A stretch of 64,000 nt of DNA, taken from positions 26,771 through 90,770 of the forward strand of contig NZ_JASLGE010000074.1 in the NCBI RefSeq assembly GCF_030150285.1, written 5' to 3'. Positions 1 through 9,219 of the stretch are shown here, in pieces; within the stretch, counting starts at the first letter, position 1; each line of letters opens with the position of its first letter. The notes under the pieces were generated by a model, which was given only the letters and a program-made list of their open reading frames with translations, did no database searches and was not told the origin of the DNA. The position numbers and the translations under genes are program-made. The stretch comes from Pseudomonas sp. (GTDB lineage: Bacteria > Pseudomonadota > Gammaproteobacteria > Pseudomonadales > Pseudomonadaceae).

Positions 1-362
1 GTTTCGTTGCCCGAGAGCTGCCATCTTTGTAACGTAGCGGTTTGCATTGAGCATATCCAGCAGTCGGCACAAGGTAAAGGCGCTTAGCCATCATTCTATG
101 AGGTTCATTTTTCGGGCCCGTAGTGATCAAGGTATGACTTTAGTCGTATTCGGTTAGGTCAGGCTCGGTTCAAGTAACTTATGGCTTTACCCTGATCGCA
201 GGTAAGGCTATCGTGCTGGCATAAAGACATGATCCTGCCTGTTTTCGCACTATCTGGAGCTCCTTTAAGACGTTCCTAACTAACAAATGCTGTGTCTTGG
301 CCAGAGAAAAATAAAACCTTTTCTCGGTAAATTGCTGCCTTGAGAAAAGGCTTTTAAATCAA
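1..362. other. Non-coding left edge before the Zorya operon
   Basis: I see no convincing coding region in this stretch. It must contain the promoter of the zorA-D operon, but I could not pick out a clear -35/-10 pair. It is AT-rich relative to the core genes further right, which fits an acquired island. The only structured element I can support is the hairpin at 317-355. Confidence 0.5.
317..355 (+). promoter_or_regulatory. Leader hairpin just upstream of zorA
   Basis: The arm CCTTTTCTC at 317-325 pairs perfectly with GAGAAAAGG at 342-350. The loop is 16 nt and CTTTT follows. This looks like a weak intrinsic terminator or attenuator. The right arm contains the AAAGG that would serve as ribosome binding site for an ATG at 363, so folding could also hide that site. 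The hairpin may instead terminate a transcript arriving from the left. Function is inferred. Confidence 0.45.
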
Positions 363-380
363 ATGTTCAAAGGTGTTGGA

Positions 381-2573
381 ATGGAAGGCTCATCATTTTT
401 AAGTCTGTTGAAGGACGCGAGTGCGGAACAGCTGACAGCCCCGGTGTTGGTGGTCAGTGTTGTGCTGTTTTTACTTGTGGTATTCGTCTTCCGCTACGTA
501 TGGCCCTCCTTGAAGCTGGCTAAAAGTCTCGCAGAGCTCAAGGTTGCCCTTAAAAAGGCCAAAACATTTGCACCTGCGCAGCGCCGCTCTGAACTTCAAC
601 GAATTTTTGTGGGCAGTTCGCTTGAGCATTCCTGGGATGAGTACTCGGAAACGCTGCACGACCAGTATGAGTTTCGCGAGGGTGAGCAAGTCTTGGTTCG
701 CTCGCGTGCGACGGCCGCCGCGGCTCATTTTTTCTCGGCTCAAAGTGTTGTCGATACGCCGTTGCGTACGGAGTTTTATAAACACCTTCCCGGCATCCTG
801 ACGGGGATCGGTATTGTCGGGACTTTTTTCGGGCTTATGTTAGGGCTGCAAAGTTTTGATCCCAGTACCCCTGAGTTGGTTAATGCCAGCCTGGATAAGC
901 TGCTAAAAGATGTATTTTTTGCGTTTGTCGGTTCTGTATTTTCTATCGGAGTTTCAATTCTGGTCACTTTGGTCGAGAAGTGGCGCTTAGGCCGTTGCTA
1001 TACATTGCTTGAAGGCCTGACCGAGACCCTAGACAGCCTGTTCGATAGCGGCGTGGGTGAAGAGTATTTGGCTGAACTCGTACGCTCCAGCGCCGAGAGT
1101 TCGATTCAGACGCGTCAACTCAAAGACAGCCTGGTCACGGACTTGCGGGAAATGCTGCAAAACCTTGTCGATACTCAAGTGCGTGAAAGCCTGAAACTGG
1201 CTGACACCTTGTCCACGACTTATCGCGATTCAGGTCAGTTATTGGCTGATCAGGTCAGCGGTGCCATTGAGAACAGCCTCAAGCAGCCCCTCGAAACCAT
1301 CGCCGGGGCCGTCCAAGCAGCCAGCGGTGCCCAAACCGGGCAAGTAGAAGGCATTCTAAAAGATGTGTTGGTCGCTTTTATGAACAAGCTGGAAAGCACC
1401 TTTGGCCAGCAGTTTAATGGCCTGCACGACTTGATGGGGCAATCGGTGGCCGCCATGCAGTCCATGCAACAGGGCTTCTCGACGCTTATCCAAGACATGC
1501 GTTCGGCCAGTGATTCGTCCAATCAAACCAGCTCGACGATGATTGCGCAGTTGCTGACGGACATGCATTTGGCCCAGAACGCCATGCAGGCGGGCATGAG
1601 TGAGATGTTGGCGCATTTGCAGGAGTCCGTGGCGCGTATCGGCAATGAAGGTGAAGGCGCGGGCCAGCGTATGGCGCAGCAGATGGAAAAACTGTTCGCT
1701 GACAGTGAAGCCCGCCAACAAACCATGGCTGAACACCTGCAGGCGTTTGTCGAGTCTATCCAGCAGAATATTGGTCATGGCCAAGAAGCGACCATGTCAA
1801 AAATCGCAGGCTCGGTGGATGTCCTCGGCGAACAGCTTTCGGCGGTGTTCTCGCAACTTGAGCGTGGTCAGCAGCAGATGGACCAATCGACGCGCGCGGC
1901 GCAAGCCGACTTGCATCAAGGCACGCGGGATCTGGTCGGTGGCCTGGATGAGCAAGTCAAAGCCCTGCTACAAACGGTGGGGGCGCAGCAGCAGGCGGCG
2001 CAAGACACGGTCAAGGCACTGAGTGCGCAAACCGAGCAGCATTTACAGAGTATGCAGGTGGGCGCCGATAAAATGCGCGCCGCAGCTGAGCGATTTGAAA
2101 CTGCAGGCCACAGTGTAACCAAGGCCAGCGACTCGACAGCCAACTTGATGGGGGCTGTTCAGGTGGCAGGGGCTGAGTTGGGCCAGGCAACCCGCGAGCT
2201 TACGGCCGTGGTGTCGGACTATCGCAATAACCGCGAAGCACTGGCCACAACCTTGGCCGTGATTGAAGGGGTGGTAGCCAGTGCTCACGGTGAAGCCAGC
2301 GGCCGCAGCCAGTATTTGCAAGACCTCAAAGCGCAGAGCGAGCGTTTGCAAGCGATGAACCGTGAAGTGTACGAGTACCTCGACAACATCAGCGGTGTAC
2401 TGGGCAATGGGTTTAAAGCGTTTGGCGATGGCATGGACGATGTCCTGCGCCGGACACTGGGCAACCTGGACCTTGAACTGGATAAAGCCGTCAAGAGTAT
2501 TGCTGCAGGGGTCGATGGGGTGAAGGAAAGCATCGAAGATTTCAGTGATGTCATGGAAAAAATCAGGTCGTAA
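381..2573 (+). CDS. zorA: Zorya anti-phage system protein ZorA (MotA-like proton channel with long tail)
   Basis: ZorA is the pentameric inner-membrane channel subunit of the Zorya defence motor. It uses ion flow to rotate and signals phage invasion to ZorC and ZorD. From the ATG at 381 it is 730 aa. Membrane segments lie near the N-terminus (about residues 17-40), at the GTFFGLMLGL segment (about 140-158) and at FVGSVFSIGVSILV (about 180-200), the last two matching MotA/ExbB TM segments. The remaining roughly 500 residues are Gln/Ala-rich and coiled-coil-like, matching the long cytoplasmic ZorA tail. An ATG at 363 is also possible, but the one at 381 has AAGG at better spacing. It is first of four tightly packed genes. 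Confidence 0.93.
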   Translation: MEGSSFLSLLKDASAEQLTAPVLVVSVVLFLLVVFVFRYVWPSLKLAKSLAELKVALKKAKTFAPAQRRSELQRIFVGSSLEHSWDEYSETLHDQYEFREGEQVLVRSRATAAAAHFFSAQSVVDTPLRTEFYKHLPGILTGIGIVGTFFGLMLGLQSFDPSTPELVNASLDKLLKDVFFAFVGSVFSIGVSILVTLVEKWRLGRCYTLLEGLTETLDSLFDSGVGEEYLAELVRSSAESSIQTRQLKDSLVTDLREMLQNLVDTQVRESLKLADTLSTTYRDSGQLLADQVSGAIENSLKQPLETIAGAVQAASGAQTGQVEGILKDVLVAFMNKLESTFGQQFNGLHDLMGQSVAAMQSMQQGFSTLIQDMRSASDSSNQTSSTMIAQLLTDMHLAQNAMQAGMSEMLAHLQESVARIGNEGEGAGQRMAQQMEKLFADSEARQQTMAEHLQAFVESIQQNIGHGQEATMSKIAGSVDVLGEQLSAVFSQLERGQQQMDQSTRAAQADLHQGTRDLVGGLDEQVKALLQTVGAQQQAAQDTVKALSAQTEQHLQSMQVGADKMRAAAERFETAGHSVTKASDSTANLMGAVQVAGAELGQATRELTAVVSDYRNNREALATTLAVIEGVVASAHGEASGRSQYLQDLKAQSERLQAMNREVYEYLDNISGVLGNGFKAFGDGMDDVLRRTLGNLDLELDKAVKSIAAGVDGVKESIEDFSDVMEKIRS

Positions 2574-2585
2574 TGGAGGCTACCC

Positions 2586-3329
2586 ATGTTTGGTAAACAG
2601 ATGCCTTCGGCGACGCGTCAGAAAGATGAAGGCGAAAAGCCGTTCTGGATATCCTTCGCTGACCTGATGACGGCGATGATGATCTTGTTTTTGGTGGTGA
2701 TGGTCGCGTCCTTGAGCTCGGTGACCCAACGCATCAAGCAGGCTGAGCAAGGTGAGAAGCAACGCACCCAGGATATTGGGCGGTTGTGCGAGCGTCTTCA
2801 GCTCACTGCCAAAAACTCAAACACGACGATCCTGGTGGACTGCAAAGACAATCGCATCAGCTTCGGTGAAGCGGGGCGTTTTGGGCATAACCTCTATTCG
2901 CTGAATGCACAGGGTCAAAACGCCCTGCAAGAAGTGGTGCCTTTGATCCTCGATGCGGCAGACAGTGAAGAAGGGCGTAAGTGGTTCAAACAAGTGGTAA
3001 TTGAGGGTTTTACCGACACGGTCGGTTCTTATCTGTACAACTTGCATTTGTCCTTGCAGCGCTCCGAGTGGGTGATGTGCAGCCTGCTCGATAGCCGTAG
3101 CCCGCTGCAAATTGGTCTGTCCGCCGAACGCCAACAGCAGATTCGCTCGATGTTTCTGGCCGGGGGGGTGTCTTTCAACAATGCCAAGGGCACCAATGAA
3201 GAAAGCCGCCGGGTCGAATTGAGAATGCAGTTCTATGGTTTGAAGGAGAAGGAGGGGGCGTTGGTACCGGAAGTACCGGTTTTTACTAACATTGAAGCTG
3301 AAAGGTGTCAGTTGGCGATGTCGCGATGA
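2586..3329 (+). CDS. zorB: Zorya protein ZorB (MotB-like, OmpA peptidoglycan-binding domain)
   Basis: ZorB forms the dimer inside the ZorA pentamer and anchors the motor to peptidoglycan. The 247-aa protein has one membrane segment (about residues 22-45) containing FADLMTAMM. Asp26 is in the position of the proton-carrying aspartate of MotB/ZorB. An OmpA-like domain follows, visible as VVIEGFTDTVGSYLYN (about 139-154) and the EESRRVELRM motif (about 206-215). GGAGG precedes the start. The stop overlaps the zorC start (ATGA), so translation is probably coupled. Confidence 0.93.
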   Translation: MFGKQMPSATRQKDEGEKPFWISFADLMTAMMILFLVVMVASLSSVTQRIKQAEQGEKQRTQDIGRLCERLQLTAKNSNTTILVDCKDNRISFGEAGRFGHNLYSLNAQGQNALQEVVPLILDAADSEEGRKWFKQVVIEGFTDTVGSYLYNLHLSLQRSEWVMCSLLDSRSPLQIGLSAERQQQIRSMFLAGGVSFNNAKGTNEESRRVELRMQFYGLKEKEGALVPEVPVFTNIEAERCQLAMSR

Positions 3330-4975
3330 GCGGATCACTTGCAAAGCTGGCAGCGGCCATCGAGTCCCAACTCACCGGCAAACGCATGGGCATGGCCCCA
3401 GAGCCTCTGCTGCGTTTCAGCCACTTACAAGCGGCGAGTCATGAGCTGTATCAGCGCTATGAACGCGCCGAGCAGGCATTGCCGCCGCCACACCTGAAAC
3501 GACGAGAAGCCATCAACAAGTTCAGAAACGAACAAAAGCTCAATCCTTCTGAGTGGCGGATGGTGTTTTCAGGTCTGGCCGATAAAAGTGAGCGCGTGGC
3601 GCCCATTCTTGAAGAAAGTCAGTTGTATGAACGTGTTCACCATCAGGTTCAGGAGCGTATTCGCCAGCGTTCACTGAGCCGGCGCGACTGGCTGGCGTTG
3701 TGTTTCAGCTACTTTGGCTATGAGTCCGAGATGCCGGATGCCAATTTCAGTTGGTGCACGCTCAGGCAAGATATTAAAGATGGTTTGGAAAGCGTTAAAG
3801 GCCGGCAGGTACGTGAAAAGGAATGGATTCGTATTGTTCAGCAGTACGAAGAGCTATTCACTGACACGGCAGGTGAAGGCCTGGGCGAGCAGATGTTCAA
3901 CGGCGAAATTGACGATTTGTCGGTGTTGCAGACCATCGCGCAAATCCCTGACAGCAGTTGGCTGTGGCGGCGAATTTTCAATGTGCTGCTGTCGCGGATT
4001 TTTAATCTGGATGATGTGGAGTTTGAGTACCGCATAGCCGGTTTTATTGCCCTTGGGACCCAGCACCCTAAATACGTACACGATATTTTAAGTGCTTGTT
4101 TGTCGCGCTATTACCTTGCGTCGTTCCGTGAAAAACCATCATCCATATTGAAGCAAGCCGCTCTGGATAACTGGGGCAGCCCGCAAATGCGCTCCCGAGA
4201 AAATCGTTGGCTTCAGCATGTGAAGCCCGATGTGTGCGCTATGGTGGTGGCTTGGTTTGCCAAGGAAGATTTGGAGCACTTTTTCAACTTGTTGAAAGGC
4301 GATGCTGAAGTCGACCAAGCGCGCTTGTTCTACTGGCTACGTTTTGCCAATCAAATGAGTTACACGCGCATTGTTATGGGAAGTGGTGCCTGGATTGATC
4401 GCAGCCAAGACTTTGTTCATTTTCGTGAGAAGAACAAAGGCCGTTTGAGTCGTCTTGAGGGTGCGCCGATGCATAACAACGCAGTGGTTATGCAGATTGG
4501 GAATTACCTCTTTGTCGAGTTTTCCGGGACGGGGAATGCCTGCTTTGTGTACCCGGTGGATACGTGCCCGTTCAATCCGGATAAATTTATGTTGGATTTG
4601 AATGACGACCTTAAGCAGCGAGGGCGTAAACCTAAGCGTTTATTACATACGCCAGTGCCTTATTACCCCAACAAAGTAGAAGGCTGGCTCAGTAAGTTTG
4701 ACGACGAGTTACGCGCTTTGGGTATCACCCTCAATGGTCATATTTCTACGCAGCCTGTCCCTCCACCGATGCATGCCACACCGCAGTCAGTGTCTATTGA
4801 GGGTAAGGTTGGAACTGCTTTGGTAGGCATTCCCCATACTCTGCATGACACGCGGGCCAAAGGCGGCGCGTTTTACGTACAACTGGAGCGCCCAGATCCA
4901 ACCGCGATGGCAGATTTGCACCGGTTAGGTTTTAAGCAGGTTAACGATCAGCCTTTGCGGTTCTGGAGACATTGA
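3326..4975 (+). CDS. zorC: Zorya protein ZorC (EH-signature domain)
   Basis: In type I Zorya, ZorC is the cytosolic DNA-binding partner that acts with ZorD after the ZorAB motor senses invasion. The assignment here rests on position between zorB and zorD, on length (549 aa), and on a C-terminal region resembling the EH-signature domain (around AWIDRSQDFVHFREKN). The ATG at 3326 overlaps the zorB stop and fits better than upstream codons. It is followed by zorD with a TGATG overlap. I recognise no enzymatic motif. Confidence 0.88.
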   Translation: MSGSLAKLAAAIESQLTGKRMGMAPEPLLRFSHLQAASHELYQRYERAEQALPPPHLKRREAINKFRNEQKLNPSEWRMVFSGLADKSERVAPILEESQLYERVHHQVQERIRQRSLSRRDWLALCFSYFGYESEMPDANFSWCTLRQDIKDGLESVKGRQVREKEWIRIVQQYEELFTDTAGEGLGEQMFNGEIDDLSVLQTIAQIPDSSWLWRRIFNVLLSRIFNLDDVEFEYRIAGFIALGTQHPKYVHDILSACLSRYYLASFREKPSSILKQAALDNWGSPQMRSRENRWLQHVKPDVCAMVVAWFAKEDLEHFFNLLKGDAEVDQARLFYWLRFANQMSYTRIVMGSGAWIDRSQDFVHFREKNKGRLSRLEGAPMHNNAVVMQIGNYLFVEFSGTGNACFVYPVDTCPFNPDKFMLDLNDDLKQRGRKPKRLLHTPVPYYPNKVEGWLSKFDDELRALGITLNGHISTQPVPPPMHATPQSVSIEGKVGTALVGIPHTLHDTRAKGGAFYVQLERPDPTAMADLHRLGFKQVNDQPLRFWRH

Positions 4976-7900
4976 TGTTCAAGCGTTTTCTATCAGGGAA
5001 AAATCGTCAGACTGGCAATGCGGCTGAGTTGCCTTTAGTACTTTACTCGGTCGAAGAACAGGGCCTGTGTTACTCCTTGAGTCTGGCTGATCAGGCCGAT
5101 TCATGGCCATTGGCGCTGTACCTTGATCAGTTGCAGGAAGAAGAGTTTGCATGCCAACTGAGTGATCGCTGGTTGCTGTCCTGGGATGAGCTTTATCGCT
5201 TGATTGAAGATCCCGAGCACCGCAGCAGTCTGGGGTTATTGGGACTGCCTCCGCTCACAACGTTGACTCCTCAACTGGTGAGTCAAGGTAGCCTGGCCTC
5301 ACCTGATTTTAAGGTTTCAATCAGTGGTTGGCGTGATCAAGCCTCGGGTGCCATGGTAGCTGTGCGGCGCACTGGTGCAATGATTGAATATGGCACTCAG
5401 ACTGAAATGCTGTCTCAGGCCTCATGGCGGCTACTGGGTGCGGTGCGCCATCTTTACCTGGCGCAGCAGGAAGCTCCCGGCGAACTGACCAACCAGATTG
5501 GCTGGTCGAGTATTCGTAGCCTGGCTTTAAAAGCTGGTGCAGGGATGGACGGTTTTCTGGATAAAACGGTGGTGGTCAAGCCTGAGAGTTTGCGACTGAC
5601 CCCGCGTAAATCCATGGTGGGTGATACCCCGGTCATCGAGCTCGTGCCTTCTTTTGAGGGGCAACCTGCCAATTGGCTTTCCAGTTTCGATGGCCAGCAG
5701 CAGGTACAGGATCGCTATCGGGTTACCGACGATGATGGTTCGCTGACCCATGTGCTGATTGGGCCTGAGGTTAAATCCGTACTGGATTATGTGCATACGT
5801 TGCCGGGCCGCCGCGTAGCCGGGGATGATGCCCTGTCCTTTGTGCGCAATCCTTACAGTGCCTTGGGGGAAAACGCGAGCCAGGTTCTCGACGCCACGGT
5901 CTACGAAGAGGGCTTGGTGGCAGCAGGGATTTTTTTCCACCGCTTCAGCCTGCACACTCAAGTCGATGAACCAAGCCAACGCATCCAACAGATCACGTTG
6001 ACCCTTGAGCCGATCGCCCCTACACCACAGGCTTCGATCGAATTGACGTTTCATGCGGCGTTTGAGTTTGCTCCTTTCGTCAGTGAGCTCGAATTGAAGC
6101 TCGCGGCGGGGATGCCAGCCGGATTCTGGCACGGGTATGAACTGGAGCTGAGTGACTTCGATTTGCGCCAGTTAGCAGGCATCAAAGAGCTGCTCAAACG
6201 CTGGCAAAGTGAAGCCATGGGCGCTGAGTTCGATTCGGTGCTGGATTTATCGCAGTACGGCGATCGAGTGACGGGTATTGGTGAAGCGGAGCGCATTAGC
6301 TCCCCCTTTCTGGTCAAAGAGGCCACCGAGAACTGGTTGCCTAAAGACATTGCCGACTTGGCACAGGGGGCTGAAGCATTCGGTCGTTGGGACCCCTCTG
6401 ACAGGGCCCAGTTTGACGACTTCGCGCAACGCTTGGAGGACGCTCGTGCCAACGGCGAGCAGACCGTGTTATTGCCCGAGTCAACAATTGAACTTGCATT
6501 ACCGGCGGCACAGCAACTGCTTGACGTTTGGTCGCAAAAAATCGCCCCGGTTCCAACGCCTAAACCAGACGTGGAAAAGATCGGGCGTGCGGTTCTGCAA
6601 ATCGGTCAGAATATCGATGAGCCCAACTACGTTCAGTTACGCCAAGAAGCATTGCTTGCAGGGCTTGATGCTGTGCCGCAATTGCCCACATTGCTTCAGC
6701 CCCACGTGGTGCTAAGGGATCATCAGTTGCAAGGGGTGGCCTGGCTTCAGCACTTGTTCAAGTTGTCACCCACCGATGTATCGGGCTGTTTGTTGGCAGA
6801 TGACATGGGCCTGGGCAAGACCATTCAATTGCTGACTTTTCTGGTTTGGTATCTCGAGGCCTATCCACAGGACAAACCAGTATTGATCGTTGCGCCAGTG
6901 TCATTGCTGGATAACTGGGAGCGCGAGCTTGGTCAGTTCTTTTATGCTGACGCATTGCCAGTGCTCAAACTCTATGGCGCTGCGTTGAGCGCGGTGAAGT
7001 TTAAAAAGGACGAAATACCCGCTGATATCAAAGCCAAGGGCATTAAAAACCTTCTACGCCCGGGCTGGCTTGGTGGTGCCCGAATTGTGCTGACCACTTA
7101 CGAAACCCTTCGTGACCAAGAATTCTCACTGGCGCGTCAGCAATGGTCCATTGTGGTGTGTGATGAGGCGCAAAAACTCAAGAACCCTGCGGCCCTGGTG
7201 ACCCAAGCGATCAAGGCGATCCCAGCACGTTTTCGTGTTGCGTGCACCGGCACACCGGTTGAAAACTCGCTGATCGATCTCTGGTGTTTGTTCGACTTTA
7301 TTCAGCCCGGCTTTTTGGGTGGATTGAACCAGTTTGGTCGTGAGTATCAGCGTCCGATTGAAGCTGCCCTCGAGCGCGATACGGTTGCTCTTGAGCGACT
7401 GCGAAAACTCATAGAACCGCAGACGCTACGCCGGACTAAGCAAGACGTCGCCAAGGACTTGCCGGCAAAAATTGAAGACCGCGGGTGTCGCTCGCTGACC
7501 ATGCATGGTCTTCAGCGTGACCTGTATCTATCCGAAGTGTCGGCCTATAGCCGTAAGCAGCAAATCGAAGAGCAACTGGATCAGAAAAGTTCAGGCATGT
7601 TGGGTTTGCTGCATAAGCTGAAATTGATTTGCGCCCACCCCTATAGCGTGCAGCCGGATGCCCGTTTACGTGAGCACTCACCAAAAATGCAGTGGCTGAT
7701 GCGCACGCTGGAAAATATCAAGGCCGCAGGTCAGGGGGACAAGGTCATCGTCTTTACCGAACTTCGTGACATACAGCGGGAACTGCAACATGCCATTCAA
7801 GAGCGTTTCGGCTTGCGTGCCACGGTGATTAATGGCGATACCAGTACGAGCAGCGAGAGTGCCATAAGTCGCCAGAAGTTGATTGATCAGTTTCAGGCGC

Positions 7901-8223
7901 AACCTGGCTTTGGTGTGATCATTTTGTCGACTATTGCGGTTGGCTTTGGTGTCAACGTTCAGGCGGCGAACCATGTTATCCACTTTACGCGGTGCTGGAA
8001 CCCGGCAAAGGAGGATCAAGCGACAGATCGTGCGTATCGAATCGGACAAACCAAGGACGTGCATGTGTATTACCCGACCGTGCTGGACAGTGGAATGACC
8101 ACCTTTGAGGCCACGCTGGATCAATTGCTCAGTAAACGTCGAGAGTTGGCTCAGGATATGTTGAGTGCAGCGTCTGATATTCAGATATCAGATTTTGATC
8201 AGCTACTTGAAACTCAGAAGTGA
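4975..8223 (+). CDS. zorD: Zorya protein ZorD (SNF2-family helicase/translocase effector)
   Basis: ZorD is the DNA-processing effector of type I Zorya. This one is 1082 aa. The N-terminal ~580 residues are not recognised in detail. A SNF2-type ATPase follows: Walker A in ADDMGLGKT (about residue 607), Walker B DEAQ (about 730), the TGTPVENSLIDLW motif, and the C-terminal lobe with QATDRAYRIGQ (about 1015), typical of SNF2 motif VI. The ATG at 4975 overlaps the zorC stop. A TTG codon just upstream is less likely. It is the last gene of the operon. Confidence 0.93.
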   Translation: MFKRFLSGKNRQTGNAAELPLVLYSVEEQGLCYSLSLADQADSWPLALYLDQLQEEEFACQLSDRWLLSWDELYRLIEDPEHRSSLGLLGLPPLTTLTPQLVSQGSLASPDFKVSISGWRDQASGAMVAVRRTGAMIEYGTQTEMLSQASWRLLGAVRHLYLAQQEAPGELTNQIGWSSIRSLALKAGAGMDGFLDKTVVVKPESLRLTPRKSMVGDTPVIELVPSFEGQPANWLSSFDGQQQVQDRYRVTDDDGSLTHVLIGPEVKSVLDYVHTLPGRRVAGDDALSFVRNPYSALGENASQVLDATVYEEGLVAAGIFFHRFSLHTQVDEPSQRIQQITLTLEPIAPTPQASIELTFHAAFEFAPFVSELELKLAAGMPAGFWHGYELELSDFDLRQLAGIKELLKRWQSEAMGAEFDSVLDLSQYGDRVTGIGEAERISSPFLVKEATENWLPKDIADLAQGAEAFGRWDPSDRAQFDDFAQRLEDARANGEQTVLLPESTIELALPAAQQLLDVWSQKIAPVPTPKPDVEKIGRAVLQIGQNIDEPNYVQLRQEALLAGLDAVPQLPTLLQPHVVLRDHQLQGVAWLQHLFKLSPTDVSGCLLADDMGLGKTIQLLTFLVWYLEAYPQDKPVLIVAPVSLLDNWERELGQFFYADALPVLKLYGAALSAVKFKKDEIPADIKAKGIKNLLRPGWLGGARIVLTTYETLRDQEFSLARQQWSIVVCDEAQKLKNPAALVTQAIKAIPARFRVACTGTPVENSLIDLWCLFDFIQPGFLGGLNQFGREYQRPIEAALERDTVALERLRKLIEPQTLRRTKQDVAKDLPAKIEDRGCRSLTMHGLQRDLYLSEVSAYSRKQQIEEQLDQKSSGMLGLLHKLKLICAHPYSVQPDARLREHSPKMQWLMRTLENIKAAGQGDKVIVFTELRDIQRELQHAIQERFGLRATVINGDTSTSSESAISRQKLIDQFQAQPGFGVIILSTIAVGFGVNVQAANHVIHFTRCWNPAKEDQATDRAYRIGQTKDVHVYYPTVLDSGMTTFEATLDQLLSKRRELAQDMLSAASDIQISDFDQLLETQK

Positions 8224-8257
8224 GCATGATTATTGCTTATGTGGAGATTCAAACTGG

Positions 8258-8279
8258 GTAGATTGGGTCATCAATCTAC
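8258..8279 (+). terminator. Possible hairpin terminator after zorD
   Basis: GTAGATTG (8258-8265) pairs with CAATCTAC (8272-8279) across a 6-nt loop, 34 bases past the zorD stop. The run after it (TGGTCTGTCTCTTTG) is only partly T-rich, so termination would be weak or Rho-assisted. Confidence 0.4.
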
Positions 8280-8421
8280 TGGTCTGTCTCTTTGATTGGT
8301 TTCACGAGCAGTGTTTTCAGGTTTGAACCTGTATGTGTAGCAACTTAGGCTTGATCTGACAGACACTGGATGTTGGGTGGTGACTGTCAGGTAAGGCTCA
8401 GGCAAGAGGGTAGGGGCTTGA

Positions 8422-8748
8422 CTATATAATGATATCCATACGTGGGCCGAGTCCGTCGACAAGTAAAGAAATATCGGCTCGTATCTCGCAACGCGCTTTA
8501 TAGGCATCAATGACACCTCTCAGCTCACGATCGATAATGTCCCTTGCTTCCTCTCTTTTTTCACAGACTGTTTCCGTTGTCAGTGCTAACCGACCGGAAA
8601 AAGTGGTTTCGACAGTGGAGAGCTTACTCCAGTCAGGGCTCTGTATGTTGGCGATGCCTTTTCTTACTTTGTCAGCTGCTTTGGCTGCATTATCAGTGCC
8701 CTCAATCGGGGAAATCGAATAAGTGAATAGGAAGTGGTGTTTTATCAT
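8422..8748 (-). CDS. Small hypothetical protein convergent to zorD
   Basis: This gene encodes 108 aa, starts with ATG and has AAGG upstream on the minus strand. I do not recognise it firmly. The segment TFSGRLALTTETVCEKREEARDI is soluble and mixed alpha/beta in character, and the overall size resembles small Cas2/GhoS-like ferredoxin-fold proteins, though that is only an impression. It lies inside the island between Zorya and the integrase, on the opposite strand to Zorya, so it is an accessory island gene and probably not a fifth Zorya gene. Confidence 0.55.
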   Translation of the reverse strand: MIKHHFLFTYSISPIEGTDNAAKAADKVRKGIANIQSPDWSKLSTVETTFSGRLALTTETVCEKREEARDIIDRELRGVIDAYKARCEIRADISLLVDGLGPRMDIII

Positions 8749-9219
8749 TTGTTTCGACCTTATGCTGTAATGGCTAATTGTGCCGTGCGCTGTGCTCGGT
8801 TTAGAGTGACAGTATCATTTTAGGCCGGAATGAAAGTGCTTTTTCTTATCTGGCTTGATATAAAAATGTATTCAATTGTTTGTGTAGCTATGTTTTTGTT
8901 TGGTCGATATTTTTAGGGTTTTTGATGTTTCTCATTCTGATGTCATACGGTTTGAAATTGGTTGTTGAATTTGATGTTGAAATGATGTCTGTGTTTTTTA
9001 GTAGCGTTAAAATTTAAATGTGAGCAATGTTTGGTAAGTATTTCTCAACTGCTTATTCCGTAAAAATTTGTATCTTGCTATGTTCTGGCCTGATCAGAGT
9101 CATCGCTCGAGTCGGCGACTCCACTGAGACCTTGAACATTTTGAGAAAACCGGACGCCAAAGCTTCATTAAGAGGGTTGCAATCGCTGGAGCCTAAGGCG
9201 TGTGCTTCCGCAAGACTGA
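8749..9219. other. AT-rich non-coding stretch between island genes
   Basis: About 470 bases with no convincing gene. A reading frame starting near 9027 runs into the 3' end of the integrase on the other strand and has no clear ribosome binding site. The stretch is conspicuously T-rich around 8860-9010. Confidence 0.5.
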
